From assembly GCA_003480725.1 (NCBI GenBank), contig QUJQ01000005.1, positions 1 through 64,000 on the forward strand: a stretch of DNA of 64,000 nt, read 5' to 3'. Source of the stretch: Clostridiaceae bacterium AM27-36LB. Its GTDB lineage: Bacteria > Bacillota > Clostridia > Lachnospirales > Lachnospiraceae. Position numbers and translations under genes: made by a program. Position 1 is the stretch's first letter; the number at the start of each line of letters is the position of its first letter. Below, piece by piece: positions 48,550 to 56,450 of the stretch. The notes beneath the pieces were generated by a model. The model searched no databases, had not been told where the DNA came from, and was given only the letters and a program-made list of their open reading frames with translations.

Positions 48550-49257
48550 ATGAATACTCTCGCATTTACGCTGGGCGAACACCGAGCCCAGCTTACTTTG
48601 AAAATCAGTACATATCCCAACGGCAATCTCGCCATCAAGCTTTATGAAAAGGATCATGGCATCCTGATTTTGTGGGAAACCCTTACCACCAACTTAACCG
48701 GAATCCGGCCCGACCACTGCGCTTTCATCAATATAAAAGCCGCAGACGGACTTTTTCCGGCCTGGCTGTCAGACAATCACCTTGCGGAACCCACTGGACA
48801 AATTCTTGAATCGGATGGCTGTCTTTACCCTGAATACCTGTTTTATGGCAAAGAACTGGATGCCCTGGATCATGAGGGGCACACCCTCTACATCCGGCAT
48901 CAGAAAGGCGAACTGGGGTGCCACTTTGAGCGGCTGTATATTGCCCTGCGCAGACTGGCGCGGGAAATCAACGGGTTCAGCTACACCGATTACAGCGGCT
49001 GGCGGTGTCTGGATGGGAGTTCCTCCACCCTGCCCCTCTGGATTGAGGCATCTGATCCTTCTCATGGCCGCAAATTCATCTTCACACAGAAAGGTCCCGC
49101 ACTCCAGACTATCATCCGCTATGCCGATGGTACGGAGAAGCAGTGCATCTATCGGCGCAAAGAGGACATGGCAGGCGATCTGATGACCATGTTCCAGGAT
49201 GAGCTGCGTGTTTACCCTCCCTGGTCTGAAGACCGAAGGAAACGGTACGAATATTAA
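48550..49257 (+). CDS. DUF4313-like domain fused to a 48100-type domain
   Basis: 235 residues from ATG 48550 (TGGAGGAAAACGC). Residues 1-115: LTLKISTYPNGNLAIKLYEK, WETLTTNLTGIRPDHCAFIN, SDNHLAEPTGQILESDGCLY, the DUF4313-like domain also at the end of the 47009 protein. Residues about 145-235 correspond to the 48100 protein. A gene duplication with fusion or fission is the simplest account. Function unknown. Confidence 0.6.
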   Translation: MNTLAFTLGEHRAQLTLKISTYPNGNLAIKLYEKDHGILILWETLTTNLTGIRPDHCAFINIKAADGLFPAWLSDNHLAEPTGQILESDGCLYPEYLFYGKELDALDHEGHTLYIRHQKGELGCHFERLYIALRRLAREINGFSYTDYSGWRCLDGSSSTLPLWIEASDPSHGRKFIFTQKGPALQTIIRYADGTEKQCIYRRKEDMAGDLMTMFQDELRVYPPWSEDRRKRYEY

Positions 49258-49283
49258 ACACGATAAAATAGGAGGACATCATC

Positions 49284-49940
49284 ATGAAGATCCGTATCTA
49301 TCCCAAATCCCTGTTGGAAACCATGTGGCAGCAGGACAAACTGCTGTTTACCCCAGAGGCGGAGCAACCACCCCTGTGTCTTCGGTGTGGTCAGCCGCTG
49401 GATTGCAGGCTGGTCATCAACGCCCTGAGCCGCTATGCAGATGTCCATATCTGCGAGGCGTGCGGTATGGATGAAGCCCTGCGTGATGCCAACCGTTGCC
49501 CACTCCCTCTAACAGAATGGGCAGCTGTCAAAAACGGTTTGAGCCAGCAGCAGACCGACTTTGAAAATCCGTTGCTGACTACTTCCTGCACCTTTGAAGA
49601 TCTGTTTCAGCAGGGCTCCCGTCCTGCCAGCGAGATAGCCTATTCCCGTTCTGATTATGACGGATGGAAATGGTGGACCACCTGGCATCAGTGCCAAAAG
49701 GATACGCCTGTTCTGGAAGTTGCCCGTGAAATTGATGCTTTCCAGAATGCGCTGTTCCAACTGCCGGAGTTTCTGAATTTGGATACCCTGACACGGTTCT
49801 GCCGAGGGTACGCCCAGCCCACCAGCGAGCCCACCGAATTCAATTTGTATTCGGAAACTGCCCACTTTTATATCTGGCTGCGGTTAGTCACCCGGCATCG
49901 AGATTATAATGCCTATGTGCATTACTATCTGAAAGGTTAA
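49284..49940 (+). CDS. Zinc-ribbon-containing element protein
   Basis: 218 residues from ATG 49284 (AGGAGG). CLRCGQPLDCRLVINALSRY then VHICEACGMDEALRDANRCP gives two CxxC pairs near residues 30-60, a zinc ribbon that ends in the ICxxCGxDEALRD motif frequent in element proteins. The C-terminal half is aromatic and helical. Last gene of the plus-strand block, followed by a strong terminator. Confidence 0.6.
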   Translation: MKIRIYPKSLLETMWQQDKLLFTPEAEQPPLCLRCGQPLDCRLVINALSRYADVHICEACGMDEALRDANRCPLPLTEWAAVKNGLSQQQTDFENPLLTTSCTFEDLFQQGSRPASEIAYSRSDYDGWKWWTTWHQCQKDTPVLEVAREIDAFQNALFQLPEFLNLDTLTRFCRGYAQPTSEPTEFNLYSETAHFYIWLRLVTRHRDYNAYVHYYLKG

Positions 49941-49949
49941 AAATTTACA

Positions 49950-49999
49950 ACGCACCGGATACAGTATGCCTATCGGCTCTGTATTCGGTGCGTTTTTCT
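49950..49999 (+). terminator. Strong intrinsic terminator closing the conjugation block
   Basis: ACGCACCG-ATACAG/CTGTAT-CGGTGCGT stem with a short loop followed by TTTTTCTCTCTTT. Confidence 0.9.
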
Positions 50000-50296
50000 C
50001 TCTTTATATACCGCACCATAATCATATCCAAAATATTTATGAAAAATTAGATGCCACAAATTCTATTGAGGGATAAAACAAAGCTATTATTTTAGGATAC
50101 ATTAGCCCCTTACTGTAACCCAGTGATAAAAAACGTCGGCGAAAAGGTGTCAAATCCTCCACATCTGTCTCTCCTTTTTTGTCCGTTTTCCCGCATTTAG
50201 AACCTCGTTTTGAGGGGAACAGGATAACTTTATCTAGCCGACCATGCGGAAAAACCTTTGATTTCCGTGGACTTTTACCGTCCTAAATGCGTAGAC
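50000..50296. other. Non-coding gap between the conjugation block and the thiamine operon
   Basis: No open frame with a Shine-Dalgarno on either strand. AT-rich, with one small ACCTC/GAGG hairpin near 50205. Composition and the change of gene content suggest an element edge here, but I find no att-like repeat shared with 9.3-9.6 kb. Confidence 0.5.
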
Positions 50297-50325
50297 TTGA
50301 CTTTTGGGGACTTTCTAACTATAAT
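50297..50325 (+). promoter_or_regulatory. Sigma-A promoter of the thiamine operon
   Basis: TTGACT, 17-bp spacer, TATAAT; the TPP aptamer begins about 7 nt after the -10. Confidence 0.85.
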
Positions 50326-50331
50326 GATATT

Positions 50332-50416
50332 CAAGCAGGGGGACTACCTTGTAGTTGAGAAGGTTAAAACCTGACCCTTTGAACCTGTTGGCTAATACCA
50401 ACGCAGGGAGCTAAAG
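50332..50416 (+). promoter_or_regulatory. TPP riboswitch 1 (THI element)
   Basis: Conserved cores visible in order: GGGGGAC, TTGAGA, ACCTGACCCTTTGAACCTG, TTGGCTAATACCAACGCAGGG. These are the pyrimidine-sensor and pyrophosphate-sensor parts of the THI aptamer. An intrinsic terminator follows at 50437, so thiamine pyrophosphate should cause termination. Confidence 0.92.
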
Positions 50417-50436
50417 AATACAGATTCGTATTTTTT

Positions 50437-50468
50437 GGACATTCTCTGTTTTGGGAATGTCCTTTTTT
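50437..50468 (+). terminator. Expression-platform terminator of TPP riboswitch 1
   Basis: GGACATTC/GAATGTCC stem followed by TTTTTT, 20 nt after the first aptamer; an ATAC/GTAT mini-hairpin lies between. Confidence 0.85.
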
Positions 50469-50492
50469 AATTGAATAAGATATGATATGTGT

Positions 50493-50571
50493 TTGCGAGG
50501 GAACTGAACAAGTTGAAAAAGGTAAGACCTGACCTCTGGACCTGTCGGCTAATACCGGCGTAGGGAAGCAA
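50493..50571 (+). promoter_or_regulatory. TPP riboswitch 2, tandem copy
   Basis: GAGGGAAC, GTTGAAAAAGG, ACCTGACCTCTGGACCTG, TCGGCTAATACCGGCGTAGGG, closed by TTGC/GCAA. Same architecture as the first aptamer, but TGAGA is TGAAA and GAACCTG is GGACCTG at positions that are normally conserved. Followed by its own terminator. Confidence 0.85.
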
Positions 50572-50598
50572 TTTCTTACGCTCGTATTGCGTCTGAAA

Positions 50599-50632
50599 GA
50601 GCTTCTAATTGTTTTAGAGGCTCTATTTTTTT
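50599..50632 (+). terminator. Expression-platform terminator of TPP riboswitch 2
   Basis: AGAGCTTCTAA/TTAGAGGCTCT stem followed by ATTTTTTT, 18 nt before the tenA start. Confidence 0.85.
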
Positions 50633-50650
50633 ATCTTAGGAGGATCAAAC

Positions 50651-51325
50651 ATGGCATTTATGAAAGACATCTTAACCCACAACATTCCCATTTGGGAAGA
50701 ATGTGCAGCTACCCCATTTGTGCAGGAAGTGCAAACTGGAAAGCTACCTCTTGAAAAATTCAAAAGATATATGATTCAGGATAGTATCTATCTGAAAAAC
50801 TATGCCCGTATATACGGCAAGGCAATTTTTCATGCTGATACATTAAGAGAAATTCAGCTTTACTATTCCATGCTGAATTTTGTAAATGATACGGAATCAG
50901 AAGTGCGCCTGGATTATCTAAAGCAATTTTGCATGACGGATAATGATATTGAACTGATCGCTCCTCTGCCTGAAAATCAAAATTACATTGATTTCATGTT
51001 TGAGATTGCGTCACATGGAAAGAATGAAGAAATTTTAATGGCGGTTCTTCCCTGTATGCTAAGTTACAGCTATATATTCCGAAAATTGGCGGCTGTTCCT
51101 ACAAGCAGACAGTCAAGATATTGGGACTTTATCAAAGATTATGCGGATGAACAATATGCAGAAAGCTGCAAAGAATGGTCTGCTTTTGCAGAGCATAAAT
51201 GTGCCGGGTTATCAGTAGCAAATAAAAAGTATCTGGCTGATATTTTTGAAAAAGCAAGTTTGTTAGAGCTTGCTTTTTGGAAGATGGCCTATCGGAACGA
51301 GAGAATGGAGGAAAATGCAAAATGA
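50651..51325 (+). CDS. tenA: TenA/thiaminase II family aminopyrimidine aminohydrolase
   Basis: 224 residues from ATG 50651 (TAGGAGG). TenA features: HNIPIWEECAATPFVQEVQT, then YMIQDSIYLKNYARIYGKAI, catalytic Cys in MAVLPCMLSYSYIF (about 137) and a C-terminal LELAFWKMAYRNE with the conserved Glu. It hydrolyses the amino group of base-degraded thiamine pyrimidine to HMP for salvage, or acts on thiamine itself. First gene of the riboswitch-controlled operon; overlaps thiD by ATGA. Confidence 0.93.
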   Translation: MAFMKDILTHNIPIWEECAATPFVQEVQTGKLPLEKFKRYMIQDSIYLKNYARIYGKAIFHADTLREIQLYYSMLNFVNDTESEVRLDYLKQFCMTDNDIELIAPLPENQNYIDFMFEIASHGKNEEILMAVLPCMLSYSYIFRKLAAVPTSRQSRYWDFIKDYADEQYAESCKEWSAFAEHKCAGLSVANKKYLADIFEKASLLELAFWKMAYRNERMEENAK

Positions 51326-52125
51326 AAAAAGTATTGTCCATTGCCGGATCAGATTGCAGCGGAGGTGCAGGTATTCAGGCTGATTTGAAAACTTTTTCTG
51401 CTCACGGCGTATTTGGAATGAGTGTTATTGTTTCTGTTGTTGCAGAGAACACCAGCCGCGTTATCGACATCCAAGATATTACCCCGGATATGATTGCAAA
51501 ACAGATTGATGCCGTGTTTGAAGATATTGAAGTGAACGCAGTAAAGATTGGTATGCTTTCTACGCCAGAATGTATGAAAGCAGTGGCAATGAAACTATTA
51601 CAATATAAGCCACAAAATATTGTAATCGACCCGGTTATGTATGCCAAAAATGGCTGCCCATTGATGAATCCTGCGGCGGTTTCCACCTTGATAGACACTG
51701 TAATTCCACTGGCCGATGTGCTTACTCCAAATATTCCAGAGGCAGAGAAAATAGCGGATATGCAGATTTCCACAGTTTCAGATATGGAGGCTGCCGCAAG
51801 AAAAATATATGCCATGGGTTGTAAGGCGATTGTTGTCAAGGGCGGACATCATATAGGAAATGCCGTTGATGTCCTATTTGATGGAGAAAATTTCCACCAC
51901 TTTGAAACAGCCCGCATTGATACGAAAAATACTCATGGGACAGGCTGTACCTTTTCTTCTGCAATCGCTTCCCAGCTTGCAAAGGGAAAAAGTATTCCGC
52001 TTGCTGTCGAAGCGGCAAAGGCTTATGTCACAACGGCAATCGAACACTCCCTTGCGATTGGAAAAGGCTGTGGCCCGACGCACCATTTCTACGAATTGTA
52101 TCAGCATGGTTTATCTAAAGAATAG
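51322..52125 (+). CDS. thiD: Hydroxymethylpyrimidine (phosphate) kinase
   Basis: 267 residues from ATG 51322 (overlapping the tenA stop). [20 protein letters not shown] is the ThiD opening, with [16 protein letters not shown] and the anion-hole/catalytic [13 protein letters not shown]. Phosphorylates HMP to HMP-PP, the pyrimidine half of thiamine. It follows TenA, which supplies HMP. Full length, all motifs present. Confidence 0.95.
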   Translation: MKKVLSIAGSDCSGGAGIQADLKTFSAHGVFGMSVIVSVVAENTSRVIDIQDITPDMIAKQIDAVFEDIEVNAVKIGMLSTPECMKAVAMKLLQYKPQNIVIDPVMYAKNGCPLMNPAAVSTLIDTVIPLADVLTPNIPEAEKIADMQISTVSDMEAAARKIYAMGCKAIVVKGGHHIGNAVDVLFDGENFHHFETARIDTKNTHGTGCTFSSAIASQLAKGKSIPLAVEAAKAYVTTAIEHSLAIGKGCGPTHHFYELYQHGLSKE

Positions 52126-52136
52126 GCAGGTGCAAA

Positions 52137-52778
52137 ATGAACTTTGATTATACACTTTATCTTGTTACTGATCGTCAACTAATGAGCTGCGATAGCCTGA
52201 CAGAAGCGGTGGAACAGGCAATTTTAGGAGGCTGCACAATGATACAACTCCGAGAAAAAGAATTGCCTTCATTGGAATTTTATAATCAGGCGGTTGCCGT
52301 GAAACAGGTTACGGAGAGATACCATATTCCCCTTATCATAAACGACCGGATAGATATTGCAATGGCTGTGCAGGCTGCGGGAGTACATATTGGACAACAT
52401 GATTTACCTGCGGCTACCGTCCGCAAAGTAATTGGGGAAAATATGCTGTTGGGGGTATCTGCTTCTTCCATTGCAGAAGCAATACAAGCACAGCAGGATG
52501 GTGCGGATTATTTGGGAGTTGGCGCAATGTTCCCTACTGGAACTAAAACCGACGCTGAATCTGTATCAATGGAGGAATTACAGAAAATCCGCACAGCCGT
52601 TTCTTTGCCGATAGTTGTTATTGGCGGTATCAATAAAGGAAATGCAGGGCGTTTCAAGCCCATGGGAATTGACGGACTGGCTGTTGTATCTGCCATCATA
52701 GCGCAGTCCGATATAAAAGCTGCTGCTGCGGAACTGAAAGATTTATTTTGCGGAAAGGAAAAGAAACATGGATTTTAA
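52137..52778 (+). CDS. thiE: Thiamine-phosphate synthase
   Basis: 213 residues. TIM-barrel motifs: [77 protein letters not shown]. Joins HMP-PP and thiazole phosphate to thiamine phosphate. No thiM is present in this operon, so the thiazole must come from elsewhere (de novo ThiG or a kinase outside the window). Overlaps the next gene by 11 bp. Confidence 0.95.
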   Translation: MNFDYTLYLVTDRQLMSCDSLTEAVEQAILGGCTMIQLREKELPSLEFYNQAVAVKQVTERYHIPLIINDRIDIAMAVQAAGVHIGQHDLPAATVRKVIGENMLLGVSASSIAEAIQAQQDGADYLGVGAMFPTGTKTDAESVSMEELQKIRTAVSLPIVVIGGINKGNAGRFKPMGIDGLAVVSAIIAQSDIKAAAAELKDLFCGKEKKHGF

Positions 52779-53424
52779 TGCGGCAATCTTTGATTTAGAT
52801 GGAACAATTCTGGATTCAATGGATGTATGGGAGCATATAGATATTCAGTTTTTGAAAAAGAGAAATCTTCCTGTCCCAGATAATTATGTAACTGAAATAT
52901 GTGCAAGGAGTTTTGAGGAAGCCGCACAATATACCATTGATCTTTTTGGATTGCAGGAAACGGTAGAGGGAATTATTGAGGAATGGAATAATATGGCGGT
53001 CGAGGAATACAGGAACCATGTCGGTCTGCTGCCCTATGCCCTTGATTATCTTCTGCGCTTAAAAGAACATGGAATAAAACTTGCAGTTGCTACGGGGTTG
53101 CCGGAAAATCTCTATATTCCATGCTTAAAGAACAATTCTATTTTAGAATTATTTGACGCTCTATGTTCAACAGATGAGGTTCAGCGGGGAAAAGAATATT
53201 CGGATGTCTTTGAATTGGCCGCAAGAAAATTAGGGGTTGCACCTGAACACTGTATTGTGTTTGATGATGTGCTTCCAGCAATTAAAAGCGCAAAGGCAGC
53301 CCGTATGTTAGCAGGTGGGATTTATGATAAGTATTCCGCAGATCAGCGTACAGAAATAGAAAGGATTGCGGATATTTACTTACTTGATTTCCGGCAAGCA
53401 CCGATCCCACACAAAGAGGTATGA
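52768..53424 (+). CDS. HAD-family hydrolase of the thiamine operon
   Basis: 218 residues. HAD motif [19 protein letters not shown] (nucleophile Asp in DLDGT), a C1 helical cap, motif II in [11 protein letters not shown], motif [20 protein letters not shown]. Overlaps thiE, so it is coupled to thiamine synthesis. A thiamine-phosphate phosphatase or pyrophosphate-side-product phosphatase is a reasonable guess since the operon lacks other phosphatases; substrate unproven. Confidence 0.82.
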   Translation: MDFNAAIFDLDGTILDSMDVWEHIDIQFLKKRNLPVPDNYVTEICARSFEEAAQYTIDLFGLQETVEGIIEEWNNMAVEEYRNHVGLLPYALDYLLRLKEHGIKLAVATGLPENLYIPCLKNNSILELFDALCSTDEVQRGKEYSDVFELAARKLGVAPEHCIVFDDVLPAIKSAKAARMLAGGIYDKYSADQRTEIERIADIYLLDFRQAPIPHKEV

Positions 53425-53426
53425 AA

Positions 53427-53912
53427 ATGGAAAAATGGGATTTATATAATGCAAAACGGGAAAAGTCTGGAATAGCAGTGTGCCGTGGAGAAATCATACC
53501 CAAAGGGCTGTATCATTTATCTGTGAGTGTATGGATTGTCAACCAGCAGGGGCAGTATCTTTTATCACAGCGGCATCCGAAAAAGCAATACCCTCTTTAT
53601 TGGGAATGTACGGGTGGTTCTGTACTTTCCGGGGAAACCAGTTTGCAAGGAGCAATCCGAGAGGTAAAAGAAGAATTAGGAATACTGCTTACTCCCGGAA
53701 GTGAAAAATTGATTTATCAGACCAGACGGGAAAATGTGCAGGATTTTTACGATGTTTGGCTATTTCATAAGGATATAAAGATTGAAGAAATGCGTTTACA
53801 GGAAACAGAAGTTGTGGATGTTCAATGGGTAAATCCAGATAAGTTATTTAAGATGTTTCGCCTGAAACAACTGCACCCTCTGATTACCTATGTGGAACAA
53901 CTAATAGGCTGA
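53427..53912 (+). CDS. Nudix hydrolase of the thiamine operon
   Basis: 161 residues. Nudix box GGSVLSGETSLQGAIREVKE followed by ELGI, the full GX5EX7REUXEEXGU pattern, and VWIVNQQGQYLLSQRHPKKQ upstream. ATG 53427 preferred (AAAGAGG 7 nt upstream) over ATG 53421. Last gene of the operon. Nudix proteins hydrolyse pyrophosphate bonds; here toxic oxidised thiamine pyrophosphates (as for Tnr3 in yeast) or isopentenyl-type substrates are possible. Substrate unproven. Confidence 0.85.
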   Translation: MEKWDLYNAKREKSGIAVCRGEIIPKGLYHLSVSVWIVNQQGQYLLSQRHPKKQYPLYWECTGGSVLSGETSLQGAIREVKEELGILLTPGSEKLIYQTRRENVQDFYDVWLFHKDIKIEEMRLQETEVVDVQWVNPDKLFKMFRLKQLHPLITYVEQLIG

Positions 53913-54121
53913 AAAATGCCAGATGTTAAGGTACCAAAGTCTCTGTTGTCTAACACGCTTTTATTGCACAAGAAATCAAATAGGATCCATGTTATTTAGT
54001 TCCATATGAAATCAAACAAATTGTGGAAATCACTTATATAAATTATCCTTGCATTTTATATTCTATATTTCCATGAAGTTTGGTTGTCTCAAAGTGTGTA
54101 AGGAGAAAGGATGTGAGCAAA

Positions 54122-54547
54122 ATGGGTAAACTTCTGATTCTGTCCATTCCTGATCATGAAGAACATATAATCAACAAAATTATGGAGCTTATTGCGGATG
54201 AGCCAGAGTTTATCCACCTTGCACCATCTCCACCGCAGTCTGCACTTTCCTTCCCTGGTCTTGAAATTCGGCTAAAGGAACAAACCGTATATTGCAACGG
54301 TACCCTCATCGCTTTGACTTACCATGAATTTGCAGTCCTTACATATCTGGCTCGTCATCCTGGCTGGGTATTCTCAGCCAGCCAGATTTATGAGGCCGTA
54401 TGGGATAAAGACGGTGAACACTGCGGTACTGCAGTTGCCAGCGTCATCGGTCAGATCCGTCGCAAGCTGACGCCAGACACGCCGAAGGGCGGTTATATCC
54501 GCACCGTACTGGGCAGTGGGTATAAATTTAACAGTTCTCCTTTTTAA
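54122..54547 (+). CDS. Receiver-less OmpR-type winged-helix regulator
   Basis: 141 residues from ATG 54122 (GTG 54113 is an alternative). Residues 55-141 are a Trans_reg_C winged helix: YCNGTLIALTYHEFAVLTYL, PGWVFSASQIYEAVWDKDGE, VASVIGQIRRKLTPDTPKGG, YIRTVLGSGYKFN. The N-terminal 50 residues are too short for a receiver and lack the phospho-acceptor. Such stand-alone domains are common in mobile elements of Clostridia. Followed by a strong bidirectional-looking terminator. Confidence 0.75.
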   Translation: MGKLLILSIPDHEEHIINKIMELIADEPEFIHLAPSPPQSALSFPGLEIRLKEQTVYCNGTLIALTYHEFAVLTYLARHPGWVFSASQIYEAVWDKDGEHCGTAVASVIGQIRRKLTPDTPKGGYIRTVLGSGYKFNSSPF

Positions 54548-54555
54548 GTCAGTAA

Positions 54556-54593
54556 GAAAGGCTCCGAGGCCGTAATGATCTCGGAGCCTTTCT
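54556..54593. terminator. Intrinsic terminator between convergent genes
   Basis: AAAGGCTCCGAG/CTCGGAGCCTTT, 12-bp perfect stem; it separates the plus-strand regulator from the minus-strand genes and could serve both. Confidence 0.85.
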
Positions 54594-54600
54594 CATTGAC

Positions 54601-54783
54601 TTAAATCCTAAACAGGCTGATTGCCTTCAGTAAAATAATGCTCAATTCCTGGTATAAATCTTCATCAAGTACGCCATCAATAATGGCATACTTGAGTAGC
54701 AATGGCCGGTACATCTGTAAGATTGCCGTAATGGCATCCTCGTTGCCAGCCTTGGCGCTGAGAAGCAGACATTCAAAATTCAT
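54601..54783 (-). CDS. Tn916 Orf8-like helix-turn-helix-domain protein
   Basis: 60 residues: MNFECLLLSAKAGNEDAITA ... MYRPLLLKYAIIDGVLDEDL YQELSIILLKAISLF. Pattern (LLxxAKxGxxxAIxxILxMYxPLL...GxxDEDLYQEL) matches the short protein encoded beside the Tn916 Orf7 sigma-like gene. Overlaps that gene here too (54780). It controls conjugation genes in Tn916-like elements. Likely remnant of a smaller element or part of the regulatory end of this one. Confidence 0.7.
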   Translation of the reverse strand: MNFECLLLSAKAGNEDAITAILQMYRPLLLKYAIIDGVLDEDLYQELSIILLKAISLFRI

Positions 54784-55187
54784 TTTTTGTCACCTCCTTC
54801 AATGCACTTTCTGATTTTCTGAATCGTCCTGTAGTAAAGTGCCGCTGCCCCTTTATAGGACAGCCCAAACTTTAGTCCCAGCGTCTCAAAATCTTCTTCC
54901 TCCAGCGTTCGAGCCAGAAATATCTGGCGTTCCCGTTCATTGAGTTTCTGCAACGCCTCCAGAAGCACTCCATTCTCAATGACATCCATAAGCGGCAATC
55001 TGTCCAAGACCACTTCCTCTGAGCTGGGTTCGGATTCATAGACCGCTTCTACAGCACTCTCTATACTGTTGCGCTTATAGAGCTGGATCAAATAATCTTT
55101 TCTGCGGCGTTTGACCGCCGAAACTAAATATGCTGTAAACCTGAATTGCAGGTCATCTTCTGCCTGCCCATTGTTCCGTTGCCACAT
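54780..55187 (-). CDS. Tn916 Orf7-like sigma factor
   Basis: 135 residues from ATG 55187 (GGAGG 7 nt upstream; the longer frame has no Shine-Dalgarno). FTAYLVSAVKRRRKDYLIQL, then EALQKLNERERQIFLARTLE, EEDFETLGLKFGLSYKGAAA and the YYRTIQKIRKCIEGG end form a short sigma-70-like protein as in Tn916 Orf7. Paired with the Orf8-like gene. Regulates element genes; partner integrase not visible. Confidence 0.72.
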   Translation of the reverse strand: MWQRNNGQAEDDLQFRFTAYLVSAVKRRRKDYLIQLYKRNSIESAVEAVYESEPSSEEVVLDRLPLMDVIENGVLLEALQKLNERERQIFLARTLEEEDFETLGLKFGLSYKGAAALYYRTIQKIRKCIEGGDKK

Positions 55188-55678
55188 GGCTTTACCTCCA
55201 AAAGTCTCAAGAATTCCGATGGATTTCCTGAGCTTCTGGTGGTGACCTGCACCGGACCAAATCTGGCTGAGATAAAGAAAAACAGCCAGCTTTGTACCAA
55301 TGGACAAAACCAGCTGTTCCTTGAATTTCTGCATCGAGCAGTTCAATAGATGCCGTCCGGGCAGGTGGAGGTTTATCTTTATGTAGAGAAAACTCTCTTG
55401 TCCTACCTCGACGATATACCCCTATTGAGAGCCGTTCATGAAAAGCCGTGTGTCCTGGAGTTATGAAAGCAATGAACTGCTCGATGTTGTGGAATCCTTT
55501 CTCCATAACATCGTTACTCCCTGTCCGCAGTTATGCGGACGGCACACAGGCGGCCTGCATCATCCCCTTTCTTTCGCGATATGGCAGCGCAACGCTGCCG
55601 CCCTGCTGATAATTGTTAAATTGTGAAATAATACTTTTTTCAAATGCTATTCCAGCTATTCTATTAAATTAAAACAAA
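55188..55678. other. Gap with possible plus-strand gene remnant
   Basis: About 490 bp without a gene having a good start. On the plus strand one frame reads FLEFLHRAVQ, a TAG at 55347, then MPSGQVEVYLYVEKTLLSYL and ...RAVHEKPCVLEL to a stop at 55463, which looks like real protein broken by a stop. Otherwise nothing recognisable. Confidence 0.35.
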
Positions 55679-55717
55679 AGGCGGCCTCCATCCTTATTGT
55701 CAGGATAAAGACCGCCT
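55679..55717. terminator. Terminator-like hairpin
   Basis: AGGCGG/CCGCCT stem with inner ATCCT/AGGAT, followed by TCTTCTTCC on the plus side. Confidence 0.6.
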
Positions 55718-55904
55718 TCTTCTTCCGATTTTCATTGGGTATCGTACTGATCTCATACCCCCACCTCCGCTTATCGAATTTTCATTGATTTTTGGGATCA
55801 CTGCCATAATTACAGTGTAACTGACAGTTTTCGGAAACTTTTGGAGTAGCATTGGAATATCCTTCGAGGAAAGAGAAAATCATTCGACATTATATGACAA
55901 AACA

Positions 55905-55943
55905 AGCTCCAAAACGGTCACTGCATTTTTCCGCTTTGGAGCT
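55905..55943. terminator. Intrinsic terminator (minus-strand genes)
   Basis: AGCTCCAAA/TTTGGAGCT with CGG/CCG continuation; TTGTTTTG follows on the minus strand. It lies just past the stop of the SLOG fragment. Confidence 0.65.
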
Positions 55944-55952
55944 ATTCCTTTA

Positions 55953-56112
55953 TTATTTCCATAAAGTTGCATCTTCTGTCGTTACCTGTGCCGTATCCGG
56001 ATGGATATAAATGATTTGGAGTCCTTTCTTTTTGGCATAGTTAACAGTCTGCTGAGTTCCGGATCGCATATTGTTTACATTATCATAAACAGCCACCATA
56101 ACTTTACCATTA
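55953..56112 (-). pseudogene. C-terminal fragment of a SLOG/DUF1273-like protein
   Basis: Minus frame reads NGKVMVAVYDNVNNMRSGTQ, QTVNYAKKKGLQIIYIHPDT, AQVTTEDATLWK and stop. This is the final strand-helix-strand of YpsA/DUF1273-type SLOG proteins (VAVxDGxxxGTxxTVxYAxxxGxxxxxIxPxT). The N-terminal two-thirds is missing; the sequence runs straight into the 3' end of the HTH gene. A deletion scar. Confidence 0.5.
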
Positions 56113-56114
56113 TA

Positions 56115-56318
56115 TCAATATACATTTCGTTCCAGATTAAGCTGTATGATAACCGGCAAGCTGGGAATCGTGTCATCGTTTTCAAGGTTGGCAAGATAGC
56201 GCCAGTCGATATTGATCTGTTCCGCCAGCGTCTTACGCGATAACTGCTTGACTTTCCGCGCCTCTTTTACATCCGCGCCGAAAGTTTCAAAGCCGGGACA
56301 ATCTTTGATATTTGCCAT
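56115..56318 (-). CDS. Short HTH (XRE-type) regulator, probably 3' truncated
   Basis: 67 residues from ATG 56318. FGADVKEARKVKQLSRKTLA EQINIDWRYLANLENDDTIP is a clear Cro/CI-type helix-turn-helix. Relatives continue with about 40 more residues (PSLPVIIQLIKICNLP...) but here the frame ends QLNLERNVY and abuts the SLOG fragment, so the C-terminus was probably lost by the same deletion. DNA binding may persist. Confidence 0.6.
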   Translation of the reverse strand: MANIKDCPGFETFGADVKEARKVKQLSRKTLAEQINIDWRYLANLENDDTIPSLPVIIQLNLERNVY

Positions 56319-56450
56319 ATAGCACCATCCATCTACATTGTATATTTCATATTTTCTCAATGGAATGTTGCTATATGCAGTAAGATTAAACTTTATAATT
56401 CATATCCCGAAACATAGACAGAGGAAATCATTGCCACACCCCTTGAAATA

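Noticed and set aside
9244..50300. Search for att-like direct repeats at the two ends of the conjugation block
   Set aside because: No repeat of useful length was seen by eye between 9.3-9.6 kb and 49.9-50.3 kb; the true ends may lie outside the window.
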